DNA of 64,000 nt from Aphanomyces cochlioides (lineage: Eukaryota; Oomycota; Saprolegniomycetes; Saprolegniales; Verrucalvaceae). The position numbers were made by a program, and so were the translations under genes. Below are positions 19,303-29,700 of this stretch, one piece after another. Under the pieces are notes generated by a model, which made no database searches, was not told the DNA's origin, and worked only from the letters and a program-made list of their open reading frames with translations. Position 1 is the first letter of the stretch, and the number at the start of each line of letters is the position of its first letter. Location of the stretch: positions 1,891,501 to 1,955,500 of the forward strand of contig JAHQRK010000013.1 of the NCBI GenBank assembly GCA_019828595.1. The letters are read 5' to 3'.

Positions 19303-21519
19303 TTACAGCAAAGCGCTGCTTTTTGTGCGTCGAACAGGTTTAGTTGTCAGTTGTTCCATCTGCATCTGCTGCTTTCCAACAACTTGAGTAAGATTATCAA
19401 TTTTCTTAAGCGCACGTTTAAGAGCAGAATGCAGCAATGGTACAATACTAATCACATCGACAACAAGGCGGCTGTCAGATCCAATCTGAATAACATCACC
19501 ATTAACACACTCAATCATTTCCTCGGGCAATGGTTCATCCGAATCAGTAGCGCCAACTAACACACTCAAACCATGTTTCACGAGTTCTTGTGCACCATAG
19601 CCATAATGGCGTTTATCAGGATTTGCCTTATAGCTATACTCGATAGGAGTGATATTACGGACAAATCGCTCGGATTGATCTTGAGATAGATCGATTACAT
19701 CTGATTTTGTTCTCAGATCTGAAAGACAATCAATTTCACCAGAAGCAACCATAATCCCACCACTCGTCTTAAGAGAGAAGTTTCTATTACTAAATCCAGT
19801 CGCCTGACCAACTGAACTACTCGTAATGAAAGTAAAGCCCGATCCAGTTGATTGTGAGCCAGTACCAAGGATTTCCAGAGGACATCCAGGATTGTTTGTG
19901 CCCACGCCCCAAAAACCGTTAGATGACTTATAGAAGAGTGAGGATTGAATGTTGATATCTTTGTATTGAGACGATGAATAATCGAAGCATTGTAGAATGC
20001 CAACACTCGAACCAGTCGAATAATGCATATGCATACCTGGACCTGTGGTGCTAAGATCACCCGCATTGAGACCATAGCAATGAACTCCACCATTAGCAAT
20101 ATTGAGATTACCACCAGTACTCAGCTGCATCTGCTGAGTACCAGTGATAGCCGGCGTAGTTGAGTTGTTGTAAAACCAAGTATGCAAGCCACCAGACGTA
20201 TAATTGAGTGATAAGCTCGATACGCCGAGCATGTAGGATGGGCTTGTGTTATTGGTCTGAGCAAGACAAATGATATTGTCTTTCGATGTATTAGTTCCGA
20301 GATCCATTTTATGACTATTGCGCGCTGAGATACCAGATAGTTGAATCTGCCCATTATTAGCAAACGTATAATATGTGCTTGTTCCTCCATTCGTACTCGA
20401 TAGCACAATATCGCCTCCAGAACTTGTATTGATAGTCGAATTAACGGTTGCACTATAATACATTGCCAAGTGGTATCCAACGCTTGTAATCGAAAGGGTC
20501 CCGCCAGTATTCGAAGTAGAACCAATCGTAGCCGTAGTTGCTGAGATCGATGCGCCAGAATTGATAGCTCCACCAGTATTGATAGCTCCTGATACGCCCA
20601 TTCCTCCAGCGATTACCAAACTACCATTCGACTGCGTTGTTGAAGCAATATTAGAATTGATATTGATTATACCAGAAGCTGCTACTTCGAGTAATCTGCT
20701 ACCTCCGTAAAATCCAATTTGAAATCTATTATTGGTTGATCCGCTGCCAGCATAATAAAAGGAAAGTTCAGCTTGATTATTATTGTTGGTTGATTGACCA
20801 AGCGTAATATAAGAAGTGCCAGCAATAGCAAGATTATTGTTTAAGCAAGATATTGCTCTTGATGTATCTGTGCTCGTTCCTTGAAGTATAGATCCGCTTA
20901 CTGATGCATTACTACCTACATACAGTTTCTTAGCAATAGCGCACCCACCATATATAGTCATTGAGCCGCCTGCACTCGAAGATGTAGCATCCGAAGTGCT
21001 TAGAAAACCTGTATTGCCTGCAGTGGTCATACTCATCAGAAATGATCCATTCCAAATGTAGAGCTGACCAGGAAGCTGTGAATTCGTCGATCCACGGCTA
21101 CCAATCTCGAACGTACCTTGGTCATTAATAAATGCGCACGTCGATCTTCCCGCAGTATTTGACGAACTATTTAGATTGATTTGCGCGGTTCCATTAATGA
21201 TATTGATATCGCTACCGGCATAAATTTTCTTGGACACCGCCAATCCACCTGCAGTAATCATCGAGCCTGTAATAGTGCTTGATGCATCGGTAGTGCTTGT
21301 GTTTGTGTAAATACCAGTCATACCAATCGAGTTGATTCCACTTATTGAAAGCCCTGAATCTAAAATTAATGCCTTTTTAGCACTTGCTTGCCCAGCAGTT
21401 AGATTACTGATATATGAGACTCTAGGATCACTTTTTCTCAAATAAACATCACTTGTGTAATTTGACGGATTGTATGTTGAACTATTTATAGTAGGTGTAT
21501 TAGCTATGATTCCACTCAT
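19303..21519 (-). CDS. Fibre-like protein with C-terminal S74 (endosialidase-type) chaperone domain
   Basis: 738 residues. The first 600 are low-complexity, Ser/Thr/Gly/Asn-rich and beta-repetitive: the motif S-G-G-(M/A/L)-(T/A)-(I/V)-(Y/A)-x-G-G-x-A-(I/V)-x-K-K-(I/L)-Y recurs (ITAGGLAVSKKIYAGS, IYGGCAIAKKLYVGS, VIAGGMGVSGAI). The last 130 carry the S74 intramolecular chaperone signature: SDLRTKSDVIDLS with the Ser-Asp cleavage site, ITPIEYSYKAN, HYGYGAQEL, and a terminal helix LLHSALKRALKKIDNLTQ. Such proteins trimerise, then auto-cleave the chaperone, in phage tail spikes and viral fibres. A spike or receptor-binding role on the Polinton particle is inferred. Confidence 0.85.
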   Translation of the reverse strand: MSGIIANTPTINSSTYNPSNYTSDVYLRKSDPRVSYISNLTAGQASAKKALILDSGLSISGINSIGMTGIYTNTSTTDASSTITGSMITAGGLAVSKKIYAGSDINIINGTAQINLNSSSNTAGRSTCAFINDQGTFEIGSRGSTNSQLPGQLYIWNGSFLMSMTTAGNTGFLSTSDATSSSAGGSMTIYGGCAIAKKLYVGSNASVSGSILQGTSTDTSRAISCLNNNLAIAGTSYITLGQSTNNNNQAELSFYYAGSGSTNNRFQIGFYGGSRLLEVAASGIININSNIASTTQSNGSLVIAGGMGVSGAINTGGAINSGASISATTATIGSTSNTGGTLSITSVGYHLAMYYSATVNSTINTSSGGDIVLSSTNGGTSTYYTFANNGQIQLSGISARNSHKMDLGTNTSKDNIICLAQTNNTSPSYMLGVSSLSLNYTSGGLHTWFYNNSTTPAITGTQQMQLSTGGNLNIANGGVHCYGLNAGDLSTTGPGMHMHYSTGSSVGILQCFDYSSSQYKDINIQSSLFYKSSNGFWGVGTNNPGCPLEILGTGSQSTGSGFTFITSSSVGQATGFSNRNFSLKTSGGIMVASGEIDCLSDLRTKSDVIDLSQDQSERFVRNITPIEYSYKANPDKRHYGYGAQELVKHGLSVLVGATDSDEPLPEEMIECVNGDVIQIGSDSRLVVDVISIVPLLHSALKRALKKIDNLTQVVGKQQMQMEQLTTKPVRRTKSSALL

Positions 21520-21587
21520 ATTTTTAATAGAGTTGAAGACAAATAAGTATATATTCTAAAATATATATAATATTAGCTTTCTAATAA

Positions 21588-22271
21588 ATGAGTTCCAATG
21601 AAATAGAGGACTGGGGAGGAAAATTACCTAAGGCTTATAAAAGTAAGTCTCATGGTATAAACAAAGATCTTAAAATTCAGAACCTTTTCAGAGCTATCGT
21701 GCTGGGACCCAGCTATTCTGGTAAGACGAATCTAATTTTCCATATTCTCAAGCACTCTCCTCATATTTACAGCCATTTGCATATTATTGCTCGCAATCCT
21801 GAGCAAAGTCTGTATAATTACTTAAAAGATAAATTAAAAGACTTCATTACGATTTATGACCCAAATGAACCACCTCCTTCTGTTGACGATATTCCAAATA
21901 ATGGCTCATTACAATTAGTTATCATCGATGATTATTCAAATGACAAAATGCTTCAAAAAAATATATTTACGCATTATTTCACCCGTGGAAGACATAAATT
22001 GTTAAGCACTATATTTTTAGCTCATTCATATTTTGACACATATAAAACCATTAGATTGAATAGCGAATATGTATTTATTTTAAAAGCAAATAGCAAAAGA
22101 GATCTTCAAATGGTTTGTAAGGATTTTAACATTCCTGAAGTTAATGAAGACAAAATGATCAAGGCATACAATAAAGCTACTGCAAGCAAAGGCCAAGCTC
22201 TGTTTGTTGATTCTGTTAATCAAGAATTGAGGTATAATTTTGGGAAAAAAATTGATTTGAATACACTTTGA
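21588..22271 (+). CDS. ATPase: A32/FtsK-HerA-type genome-packaging ATPase
   Basis: 227 residues. Walker A is LGPSYSGKTNLIF near residue 42, Walker B is LQLVIIDDYS near residue 105, and a sensor-like FTRGRHKLLSTIFLAHSYF follows. This is the order of the packaging ATPases shared by Polintons, virophages, poxviruses (A32) and giant viruses. It would pump DNA into preformed capsids. It is divergent from the fibre gene with a 68-bp AT-rich shared promoter region and is 80 bp upstream of the penton gene on the same strand. Confidence 0.88.
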   Translation: MSSNEIEDWGGKLPKAYKSKSHGINKDLKIQNLFRAIVLGPSYSGKTNLIFHILKHSPHIYSHLHIIARNPEQSLYNYLKDKLKDFITIYDPNEPPPSVDDIPNNGSLQLVIIDDYSNDKMLQKNIFTHYFTRGRHKLLSTIFLAHSYFDTYKTIRLNSEYVFILKANSKRDLQMVCKDFNIPEVNEDKMIKAYNKATASKGQALFVDSVNQELRYNFGKKIDLNTL

Positions 22272-22351
22272 TAAGCTTGCTTTCAGCAATTAGAGAGACA
22301 ATTATTTCAATCAAATAATAAATAAATGATATAAAATAACATAAGAAAAAA

Positions 22352-23209
22352 ATGAGCTCACTTATTGTTCTTAATTCAACTCATATTGTGAATAATGGCT
22401 ATAATAATACGCTAAGATATACATTTGGGAATAGTGCAGTCAATTTTAGCAATATGGAAATTGCTGTTGCTGGGATTCAATTGTATAATTCTCAATTCAA
22501 TATTAATTCAACCTTGTACGGAAATAATACATTTCAAATTATTGTACCATATGGCGCTACTACATCGACCATATCTATCACTTTACCTAATGGTTATTAC
22601 AGTTATGCTGATATTCAAAATTATGTAGCTTCTAAACTTATCGCGGCTGGTGCATATCTGATTGATTCTAATGGAAACAATGTGATATATTTTAATATTT
22701 CAGAAAATTCTACATATTATGGTTGCCAAATTGATTTATTACCTACTCCTTTAAGTTTACCAACAGGCTGGTCGCTACCAGCCAGTGGGTTATATTCAAC
22801 AGGCGTACCAACAGGTGGCTATGCTCCGCAAATTATCATTCCAAGTGGATTTAATTTAATAGTTGGCTATCAAGTTGCAACATTTCCTCCCTCTCGTCAA
22901 ACGACTGCTCAATCGTTTTTAAGTAGTTTTACTCCACAAGTAAACCCTGTTTCAAGCTTTTTAGTTCGTTGTAATTTAGTTAATAATCCATACACTTCTG
23001 TTCCTGATGTTTTAACGACTTTTACATCACAAAACACCACTATTGGGGATTTAATAGATGTAAGATATCCTGAGTATTCTTGGGTAGAAATTTCTGATGG
23101 CTCAAGACCATACATAGAAGTGATAATTTGCGATCAGAATTATAATATTGTCAAGTTTGAAGATAGTCAAATTTTAATTCAGTTGATTATTAGACCGAAA
23201 AAAAATTAG
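22352..23209 (+). CDS. mCP: Minor capsid (penton) protein
   Basis: 285 residues. The start (MSSLIVLNSTHIVNNGYNNT followed by LRYTF) and the block MEIAVAGIQLYNSQFNI match Polinton/PLV penton proteins, as do TISITLPNGYYSYADIQNYV and the ending VKFEDSQILIQLIIRPKKN. These are single jelly-roll proteins at five-fold vertices. The gene follows the ATPase and is intact. Assignment rests on motif recognition and on synteny with the other morphogenesis genes. Confidence 0.82.
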   Translation: MSSLIVLNSTHIVNNGYNNTLRYTFGNSAVNFSNMEIAVAGIQLYNSQFNINSTLYGNNTFQIIVPYGATTSTISITLPNGYYSYADIQNYVASKLIAAGAYLIDSNGNNVIYFNISENSTYYGCQIDLLPTPLSLPTGWSLPASGLYSTGVPTGGYAPQIIIPSGFNLIVGYQVATFPPSRQTTAQSFLSSFTPQVNPVSSFLVRCNLVNNPYTSVPDVLTTFTSQNTTIGDLIDVRYPEYSWVEISDGSRPYIEVIICDQNYNIVKFEDSQILIQLIIRPKKN

Positions 23210-23220
23210 CTTACTATTCT

Positions 23221-23415
23221 CTAATTATTTCTTTCGATCTCTATAATTGCTTTTTTATGTGCATATGATCTTTGATGACTAAAACGATATCTCACGTTTA
23301 CTGATTCACCGCAATCACAAATGTATCGGTTTCTTTTGTATGGATTCAGATTTCGTTTAACTTGAGCATCAATCATTTCTTGAGTCTTCTTTATTAATGT
23401 TAAATCGATAAGCAT
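23221..23415 (-). CDS. Small zinc-finger protein
   Basis: 64 residues from the ATG at 23415. The C-terminal half is a single finger: YICDCGESVNVRYRFSHQRS followed by YAHKKAI, i.e. C-x-C-x11-H-x5-H. Comparable C-x-C..H..H micro-proteins are common in large DNA viruses and virophages. Nucleic-acid binding is inferred. It is convergent with the penton gene (12 bp between stops). Confidence 0.6.
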   Translation of the reverse strand: MLIDLTLIKKTQEMIDAQVKRNLNPYKRNRYICDCGESVNVRYRFSHQRSYAHKKAIIEIERNN

Positions 23416-23436
23416 TGTTGAAAGCACAAGCTTATA

Positions 23437-23448
23437 CTCTATATAGAG
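23437..23448 (-). promoter_or_regulatory. Palindromic TATA-like box
   Basis: CTCTATATAGAG lies 22 bp upstream of the zinc-finger gene's ATG. Similar TATATA-containing boxes precede the polymerase (about 29950-29957), the 443-aa gene (25645-25655), the fibre and ATPase pair (21548-21572) and the capsid gene (17452-17459). Confidence 0.45.
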
Positions 23449-23529
23449 GTATTTTTTTTACTACCGATTTTTTACAAAAGCTTGATGTTTTGGTGTTCAA
23501 AGCTCATGGTCAAACGTAAAATGGTATAT

Positions 23530-24009
23530 TTATACTAGTCGAAAACTACCACCACGTTTCTTCGCACGAACAAGGGCCATACGATCTTTAGCCGCTTGAG
23601 AGCCCTTTTGAAAACCTACGCCGCTAAGTTTACGAATGCCTTCCCTAATAGGGGCCAATTCTGGATTACTATATGCGATTGCATCTCCAACTCCACTTAG
23701 TACAGGTTTAATTACACTATTCCAAGCCGTACTCAAACCTGATCTCAAACTATCCCAAATGCTTCCGCCTTGGTGATGGCTTAAATCGTGATGAATTTCC
23801 CCTTCAGTAAAATCCAAACGAGCTCCTTTATTAGCTTTTTGAGCTTGAACTATTTTGCTATAATTAGCTGGATGCACAAGCATTGGCTTACTTCCTTTTA
23901 AATCATCAGCGCTAAATACAACTGTACCACCTTTGGATGCTTTAGAAAGTTTTTTCTTTGAAAGAGATGATGATACGTGAACTACTTTATAACCTCCTGT
24001 TCCTTTCAT
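23530..24009 (-). CDS. Probable minor virion protein (PX/pVI-like)
   Basis: 159 residues, basic (many Lys/Arg), Gly-rich at both ends. It contains an amphipathic segment (GGSIWDSLRSGLSTAWNSVI) of the kind seen in membrane-active adenoviral pVI and in Polinton minor virion proteins. Three stretches fit the adenain consensus (M/I/L)xGx-G: MKGTG at the N-terminus, LSGVG at about residue 104 and LSGVG at about residue 129. That suggests processing by the element's own protease. No sequence family assigned beyond this. Confidence 0.55.
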   Translation of the reverse strand: MKGTGGYKVVHVSSSLSKKKLSKASKGGTVVFSADDLKGSKPMLVHPANYSKIVQAQKANKGARLDFTEGEIHHDLSHHQGGSIWDSLRSGLSTAWNSVIKPVLSGVGDAIAYSNPELAPIREGIRKLSGVGFQKGSQAAKDRMALVRAKKRGGSFRLV

Positions 24010-24080
24010 ATTTCGTTGATTTAAACGAAGTCTATATTTTATGAATTACATAAAAAATAAAAATATATTATTAAATCATC

Positions 24081-24287
24081 TTAAAGAGCAAATGTCTTTG
24101 ATTTTTGCTCTAATTTCTTTTTTCTTTTATATTCATCAATAGATGGTCCATATCTTTGAAAACTTGATTTTGGTTCTGTATTATCAATGATTAAGTTTTC
24201 CATCGTTTCAATTAGTCTATCTTCATTTTCTTTGGCCTTTTTATTATATATTTTTAAAAATGGATGTTTAACATTAATCGTTTTCAT
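24081..24287 (-). CDS. Hypothetical Polinton protein, 68 aa
   Basis: Highly charged and Lys/Glu-rich (KKAKENEDRLIETMENLI), probably helical. It starts 6 bp after the stop of the 443-aa gene on the same strand, so the two may be co-transcribed. No recognised domain. Confidence 0.5.
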   Translation of the reverse strand: MKTINVKHPFLKIYNKKAKENEDRLIETMENLIIDNTEPKSSFQRYGPSIDEYKRKKKLEQKSKTFAL

Positions 24288-24292
24288 AGCTT

Positions 24293-25624
24293 CTATATTG
24301 TCATCATCAAAATATCATTGAATTGTTTATCGCTTAAAATTCCATTTTGAAATAAATGAATCGACATCTTCTTTAGTTCCGATTTGATCAAAGGATTATC
24401 ATTACCGATCTTGATTTCACCAATGAGCTTATTGAATTCAGCAACATATTTATCACTACCATCTCGTGGATCGCTAATAGTTTCTTTAAACGAATTTAAT
24501 AGTTTACAAACTTTTAGAGTATCGTAAAACGCAATTTTATCTTTGTTGTCAAGCTGATTATAAAGACTATAATCAATAACTCCATCAAATAACAAGATTT
24601 TGATGATTTGAAGTAGTTTATCTGACATTTTTAATCGTTTAAAACAGGAATTACCAGACGGATGGCGTAAACTTAAATATCCTTGACCAAGAGCTTTCAA
24701 ATTGACATATTTAGCTCCAAGAGGTCGATATAAATAATCTTTTTCAAAATTATGTAAATGCGAAATTCCCGCGCCGATTAAGCCTCGTCCAATGAGTTTT
24801 TTACGGGCGATTAATTTAAAGCCTTGGCCTTCCATTTTGATATCAGGTTCGCTTTTAATTGACATTTGAGTAACGCCTTGTCGGATGCCATTCACACGTC
24901 TATTTTCATCAATAATTTTGTCAATTTTTTCTTTTGTAGCAACCCAATCGTAATCAATTATACGTTTATTCTTATTTTCATGATCACTCCGTATGGTAAA
25001 TAGTCTTCCCGATCTTCCCAAGTATACACTCTTATCTTCATCACCATTTAGTAATATCGGAGAAATCTTTCTTGTTTTAAAGAAGTTCCAATTGTCCTTA
25101 TAAAGTTTTATAATTTGTTCTCTGGGGTTTTTTTTGTTATCCTCTGCGGGAAATATTGGTTTTGACTCTTCGTCGTCTTCATCAGACAAAATTCTGAAAC
25201 GATTTCTTGTTTCGACAGGGGGCATATTTTCTAATTTGATTTGATCCCTTGTTTTAATTCTGGGTTCGTATCTTGGATTACTTTCATATTGAGTTCCAGT
25301 TGTAATACCCATTGGCTCGGTTTGAGCAGATCTGGCTTTCGTATTTCGTTTAGTTTGGGTTTGTATAGTTCTACCGTTTGATTCGGTTTGAACTTCAATG
25401 GTTCTTGGGTTTGATGAATCTGTTTGAATTTCAATTGTTCTGCCAATATTTGAAGACATTTGAGGTTTTGGTAGAATTACATTTGATGCAACATCACTAC
25501 TCCAAATAGCAGTTTCATATGCCTTTTGTTTAATAGCATCGATCTTTTTATCAAGTTTGATTTGATCATAATATTCTTGTAATTTTGCTTTTTTATCAGC
25601 GAGATCCTTATAGCTCGGATACAT
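24293..25624 (-). CDS. Probable virion protein, 443 aa (PY-like position)
   Basis: The N-terminal 110 residues are charged, with a Thr/Gln-rich repeat of about 12 residues (GRTIEIQTDSS, PRTIEVQTESN, GRTIQTQTKRN, ARSAQTEPMG). The centre is acidic and basic by turns. Near residues 263-285 are MEGQG, LIGRG and LIGAG, all fitting the adenain-type cleavage consensus (M/I/L)xGx-G. The C-terminal 150 residues are helical (LLQIIKILLFDGVIDYSLYN). By location and cleavage motifs it is likely a structural or core protein cut by the protease. I do not recognise a family. Confidence 0.55.
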   Translation of the reverse strand: MYPSYKDLADKKAKLQEYYDQIKLDKKIDAIKQKAYETAIWSSDVASNVILPKPQMSSNIGRTIEIQTDSSNPRTIEVQTESNGRTIQTQTKRNTKARSAQTEPMGITTGTQYESNPRYEPRIKTRDQIKLENMPPVETRNRFRILSDEDDEESKPIFPAEDNKKNPREQIIKLYKDNWNFFKTRKISPILLNGDEDKSVYLGRSGRLFTIRSDHENKNKRIIDYDWVATKEKIDKIIDENRRVNGIRQGVTQMSIKSEPDIKMEGQGFKLIARKKLIGRGLIGAGISHLHNFEKDYLYRPLGAKYVNLKALGQGYLSLRHPSGNSCFKRLKMSDKLLQIIKILLFDGVIDYSLYNQLDNKDKIAFYDTLKVCKLLNSFKETISDPRDGSDKYVAEFNKLIGEIKIGNDNPLIKSELKKMSIHLFQNGILSDKQFNDILMMTI

Positions 25625-25662
25625 TTTACTACGAATTAATTAACGTATATATATTTGGTAGT

Positions 25663-26751
25663 TTATATTACCTGTGCAAAATAATTTTTTTCTAATTGAC
25701 TCATTTGATTTTTATTAAATATTCTTAGATTCTTCTGAGGCTCCCATGATTCACTTCCATCAGCCCATTTAACCAGATATTTGTATTGACCATTTTTTAG
25801 TTTCTTGTGACTTAAAATTTTCTCAGCTTCATAAATGTCATTTGCTCTTCCATCAGCGTCAGTAGTTTGAGCTTCTACTATTTTTATATCATTAACTGGT
25901 TTATATACGACGTGATTATTTTTTGATCGTAAATGCGTCTTTAGTCCATCTAATCCAATAAATTCATAAACGGATTTTGAATATTTAGCACCTTCTTTTT
26001 GAAATGGATTTTTTGGTTTCAATTTGTAACGTACTTTTGAGCCAATCGGGATGCTTTCTAAGACTTGCTTTGCTACATTTTGGTTATGATCATTTTCGGA
26101 AAATATGACTTTTCCTTTCATCTCATTTGGCGTTGCATGAATGGATGAATGTTCCGTGTCATTGTAATTTGAAATTGCATCGTTTAGATGCTTTTGAGTT
26201 AGCTTTTTAAAGATTCCTGTCTCGAACATTTTGGTTAGTCTTGATTTTAACGTTCTAATGAATCGATCTACCTTGCCTAGAATTGTATGATCCCCAGACT
26301 CTCCAGCGTAATGACTGATATGTTCTTTTGTTAACAGTTCTTGAACTTTTTTATTCATAAACTCATTTCCATTATCTGATGTAAACGAATGTGTTTTGTT
26401 TCGAGAAAGAAATTCTTCTATTGCTTTTCTAACTACAGGCGCAGTTTTGTTTTTCAACAATTTGGCGAAGCCGATTCGACTGTTAATATTGATTGCGATA
26501 AATATTGGTTGTTTTTGCCAAAAAGCTAAATCCATTTGCCATGAGTTTGGATTGTTGCTTGCAATTTTGAACTCAGGAAATTTCTTGTTTTGAGCTGAAT
26601 GCTGTTGAATATCAGTTTGTTTCTTATACCAATCGCGAACTTGTTTTAGAGTAATAGAATTATTAAGTTCTTTTGCTTTTTTATACAATGCTGTTGCGCT
26701 AATGAATCCAATCTTTGGATCATAGTATAATTTTTTAAGAAGTGCAGACAT
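25663..26751 (-). CDS. INT: Retrovirus-like integrase with C-terminal chromodomain
   Basis: 362 residues. The rve core has SWQMDLAFW (first Asp), FTSDNGNEFMNKKVQELL (second Asp) and, 35 residues on, LGKVDRFIRTLKSRL, where the expected catalytic Glu is Asp. A chromodomain follows near residues 306-345 (YEAEKILSHKKL, YKYLVKWADGSESWEPQKNL). Polinton integrases of this type insert the element and generate the 6-bp duplication; the chromodomain may bias targets towards marked chromatin. The gene starts 10 bp downstream of the polymerase stop on the same strand. Confidence 0.9.
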   Translation of the reverse strand: MSALLKKLYYDPKIGFISATALYKKAKELNNSITLKQVRDWYKKQTDIQQHSAQNKKFPEFKIASNNPNSWQMDLAFWQKQPIFIAININSRIGFAKLLKNKTAPVVRKAIEEFLSRNKTHSFTSDNGNEFMNKKVQELLTKEHISHYAGESGDHTILGKVDRFIRTLKSRLTKMFETGIFKKLTQKHLNDAISNYNDTEHSSIHATPNEMKGKVIFSENDHNQNVAKQVLESIPIGSKVRYKLKPKNPFQKEGAKYSKSVYEFIGLDGLKTHLRSKNNHVVYKPVNDIKIVEAQTTDADGRANDIYEAEKILSHKKLKNGQYKYLVKWADGSESWEPQKNLRIFNKNQMSQLEKNYFAQVI

Positions 26752-26760
26752 ATTATATAT

Positions 26761-29700
26761 CTAAGCAAATGAAACTTTTCTTGTAAACTTCAATCTCTTG
26801 CTTACCTTTTGTGTCTTAGTGTTAATGTCGATTGAACAACATTCGCTTAGATCAAATTCCATTGATTCACCATTATACATCTTCACATACTTTTCGAGAG
26901 GATTTTCTTTAAGAAGCTTTCCAGGAATACCCTTCATACGAATATGATGTCCCTCAACATCATTACCATCGCAAGATAGCACATTCACATAGCTTTTTTT
27001 TCCTAAGAATATTGACTCCTTAGCATAAACCTCTCCTTTTGAACCTTCAAGACTAAAATCTGTATGAAATTGCCCCATTTGCTTTCCAATTAGTTCTCTT
27101 CCATATTTTTCTTTAAAAGCGATTGCCAATTTTGGAACCCCATCACGATCAATCATCATCGAATCTGTATCCTGATACCAAATGTTAGCTTTAATATCTT
27201 CTGCAAGACACATAACTTCATTCATAATATGTTTTGAAGAATCGAGTATCTGAACTCCAAGATGAGCTGGTGAATAATGTTCATAGAGATATTTGTGTTC
27301 TTCAAATAATGCCAAATCACCAGTAATTGGCGTTCTTGAAATCATTTTATGAATCTTTCGTTTTGTTCGCTCTTTAATCTCGTCAGATCCTTTGACAAGT
27401 ATCTTCTCTTTTACAATTGGTTTTTGAATTAGCTTTCCGTAAGCGCTATTGAGGAGCAATTTGATTCCTTCTTGTAGAGGATTGCCTTCTTTTTTCAACT
27501 TAAGTCGTTCGTTGAATAATTCTTTTACTGCTTCTACTATCTTTGGATTAAAACCTTCATCCCAATAACAACCTTCAATTACCGTATATGTAGCATTTTG
27601 AAATTTTACAATATCTTCAAGAGCTTGCTTTCCAATAACCATTGTTTGTCCTATGATATCATTTGTAAAACCACGTGATCCATCTTGTTGAATACTTAAA
27701 AGTGGAAAACTTTGATGTTTTCCGATAGAGTTAAATCTAACTCGAGCAATGTAATAATCAGCATTATTCGGAATTGTATCCTTAAAGAATTTTGCTTTAC
27801 CTTTTACATAACCGCTTAATATTGATTGTCCTGATGGATATAGTGAAACAGCATCAAAATCCGATAATTGATGTTTAATGTGATACTTCTTATTATCTCG
27901 AGTCATAACTCGTCCTCCAACAATAGCTTGTCTGATAAATCCCAGAACGATTCCATTTTGTTCATAGCAACCATCAAAGCAACCTTGATTATGTTGAATT
28001 GCATAAGCAATTGATGGCATAGACATAAATCGATATACATCAATGTTGAAACGATTAATAAACATCATTCTGAAAGCTTCAAAACAAGTGTGAAGAACAT
28101 CAACATCGCGATTACAATAATGTATAGCATACTTCTGGATATCGATTTGGTCTTCAATTACTGCACCGATCTTGTTTGCGTTGGCAATCATAGCTCCTTT
28201 GTCTTCAAATCCATTGAGATAGCTAAGCTTCCACATTGACTTGAAGTTGTTTTCATTTATGAAGTCATGAGGAAATGATTCTTTTTCTAAGTTAAGATCT
28301 TTGCTTGCATCCTTGAACATCTTTGGAAGATTTGCAAGTTTGCTATTAATAAAACTCATTGAGCATTTGACTACAAGTTCAGAGCTTTTATAAAAGCAAT
28401 GAGCTTGCTTTAGTCGAGTTCCGCATTCTATCATATTGCTCTTTTGAGAAAAGCTTGTTACGTGTTTCATTAGAAAACGCAAATCGAATCCAGCATTGTG
28501 AGCCCAAAGTAAATTATGACTCTTTTCGGGAATTGACTCTAGAAATCGTTGAGCACAGTCAAACCCATAAAAGTTTTGTGTTTCGCCTGTTGAATACAGC
28601 TTTCTAAATTTATACTTTAGGATCTTGAAAGATATGCAGTAGGCAACGTGCTCGTTATCATTATTTACTAATGTTTCAAAATCGAAATAGATAACATTAA
28701 AGTTGATTATTTCTTCATATTGTTTAGTGTATTTATTAATTACTTGATTGAAAGGCGATTGACCAAATTTCATTGTACCATCAACACGTCCAATTTCTTT
28801 GAATGTATTCTCATCAAAGTCTTCTTCATATAATGAATCAACTTTTTGATACTCATTGTTAAGTAGTTTAGGAACATTACTTTGAGTAATAGGAATAAGT
28901 AATTTATCTCTGTTGTGATATAAATGTGAAATGACTTCAAAACTGTCAAGAAACTTGATTCGTTTTGAATTATAACTAACTCGTCCGTGATGAAGTATAA
29001 ATTCAGTCGATCCTTCTATTTTTACAATTTCTGGATTATTAAGAGCTGTTAGAGTGATTTTAGTTTCTTTAATAGCAAATACGTGTTTTGGCGTTACTCC
29101 AAGACGAATTACATTGTTACTATGAGGTCCATAATTATTAATATTATAACTTTTAACTCCATTATTGTTTTTATAGGTTTTTACTTCCAATCTTAACTTA
29201 AACTTTTCTGCTATTTTTTTAAACAAATTAGTTGTAATACCTGAATGAAACATTAGTTGCTTAATTTTATTAACAATGACTTTTGAAACTCCTCCTTGCT
29301 CAAGAGCATATAGAAAGCATGGAATTTCTGATTCTTTTGGAAGACCATTTGGTGATTCAGGATATACTTGAAATTGGTCAAGTAAATAATCTGCTTTTGT
29401 TAAATAACGGAAAAAGTTTTTGCGAGATGATCTGGATTGCTTTGGATCTTCAATCCATTCTAACGTTATCATTGTTGTTGGAAGAATGTTAAGATCAACA
29501 TCAGCTCCGGATGTGTATTCATTATTTTCAGTTATATAAAGATTTTCAATATTTACTTGATTAGAATTCAAATGATACGTTCGAAGAGTTGATCCATCTA
29601 TATCTAGAAAATGAACTAATAAGTTTTTGTCGGCAGGAGCAATGATGTTTGGACGAATTCGCTTAAATTGTTCAAGAAGCAAAGTTGTTGTTTGATAACT

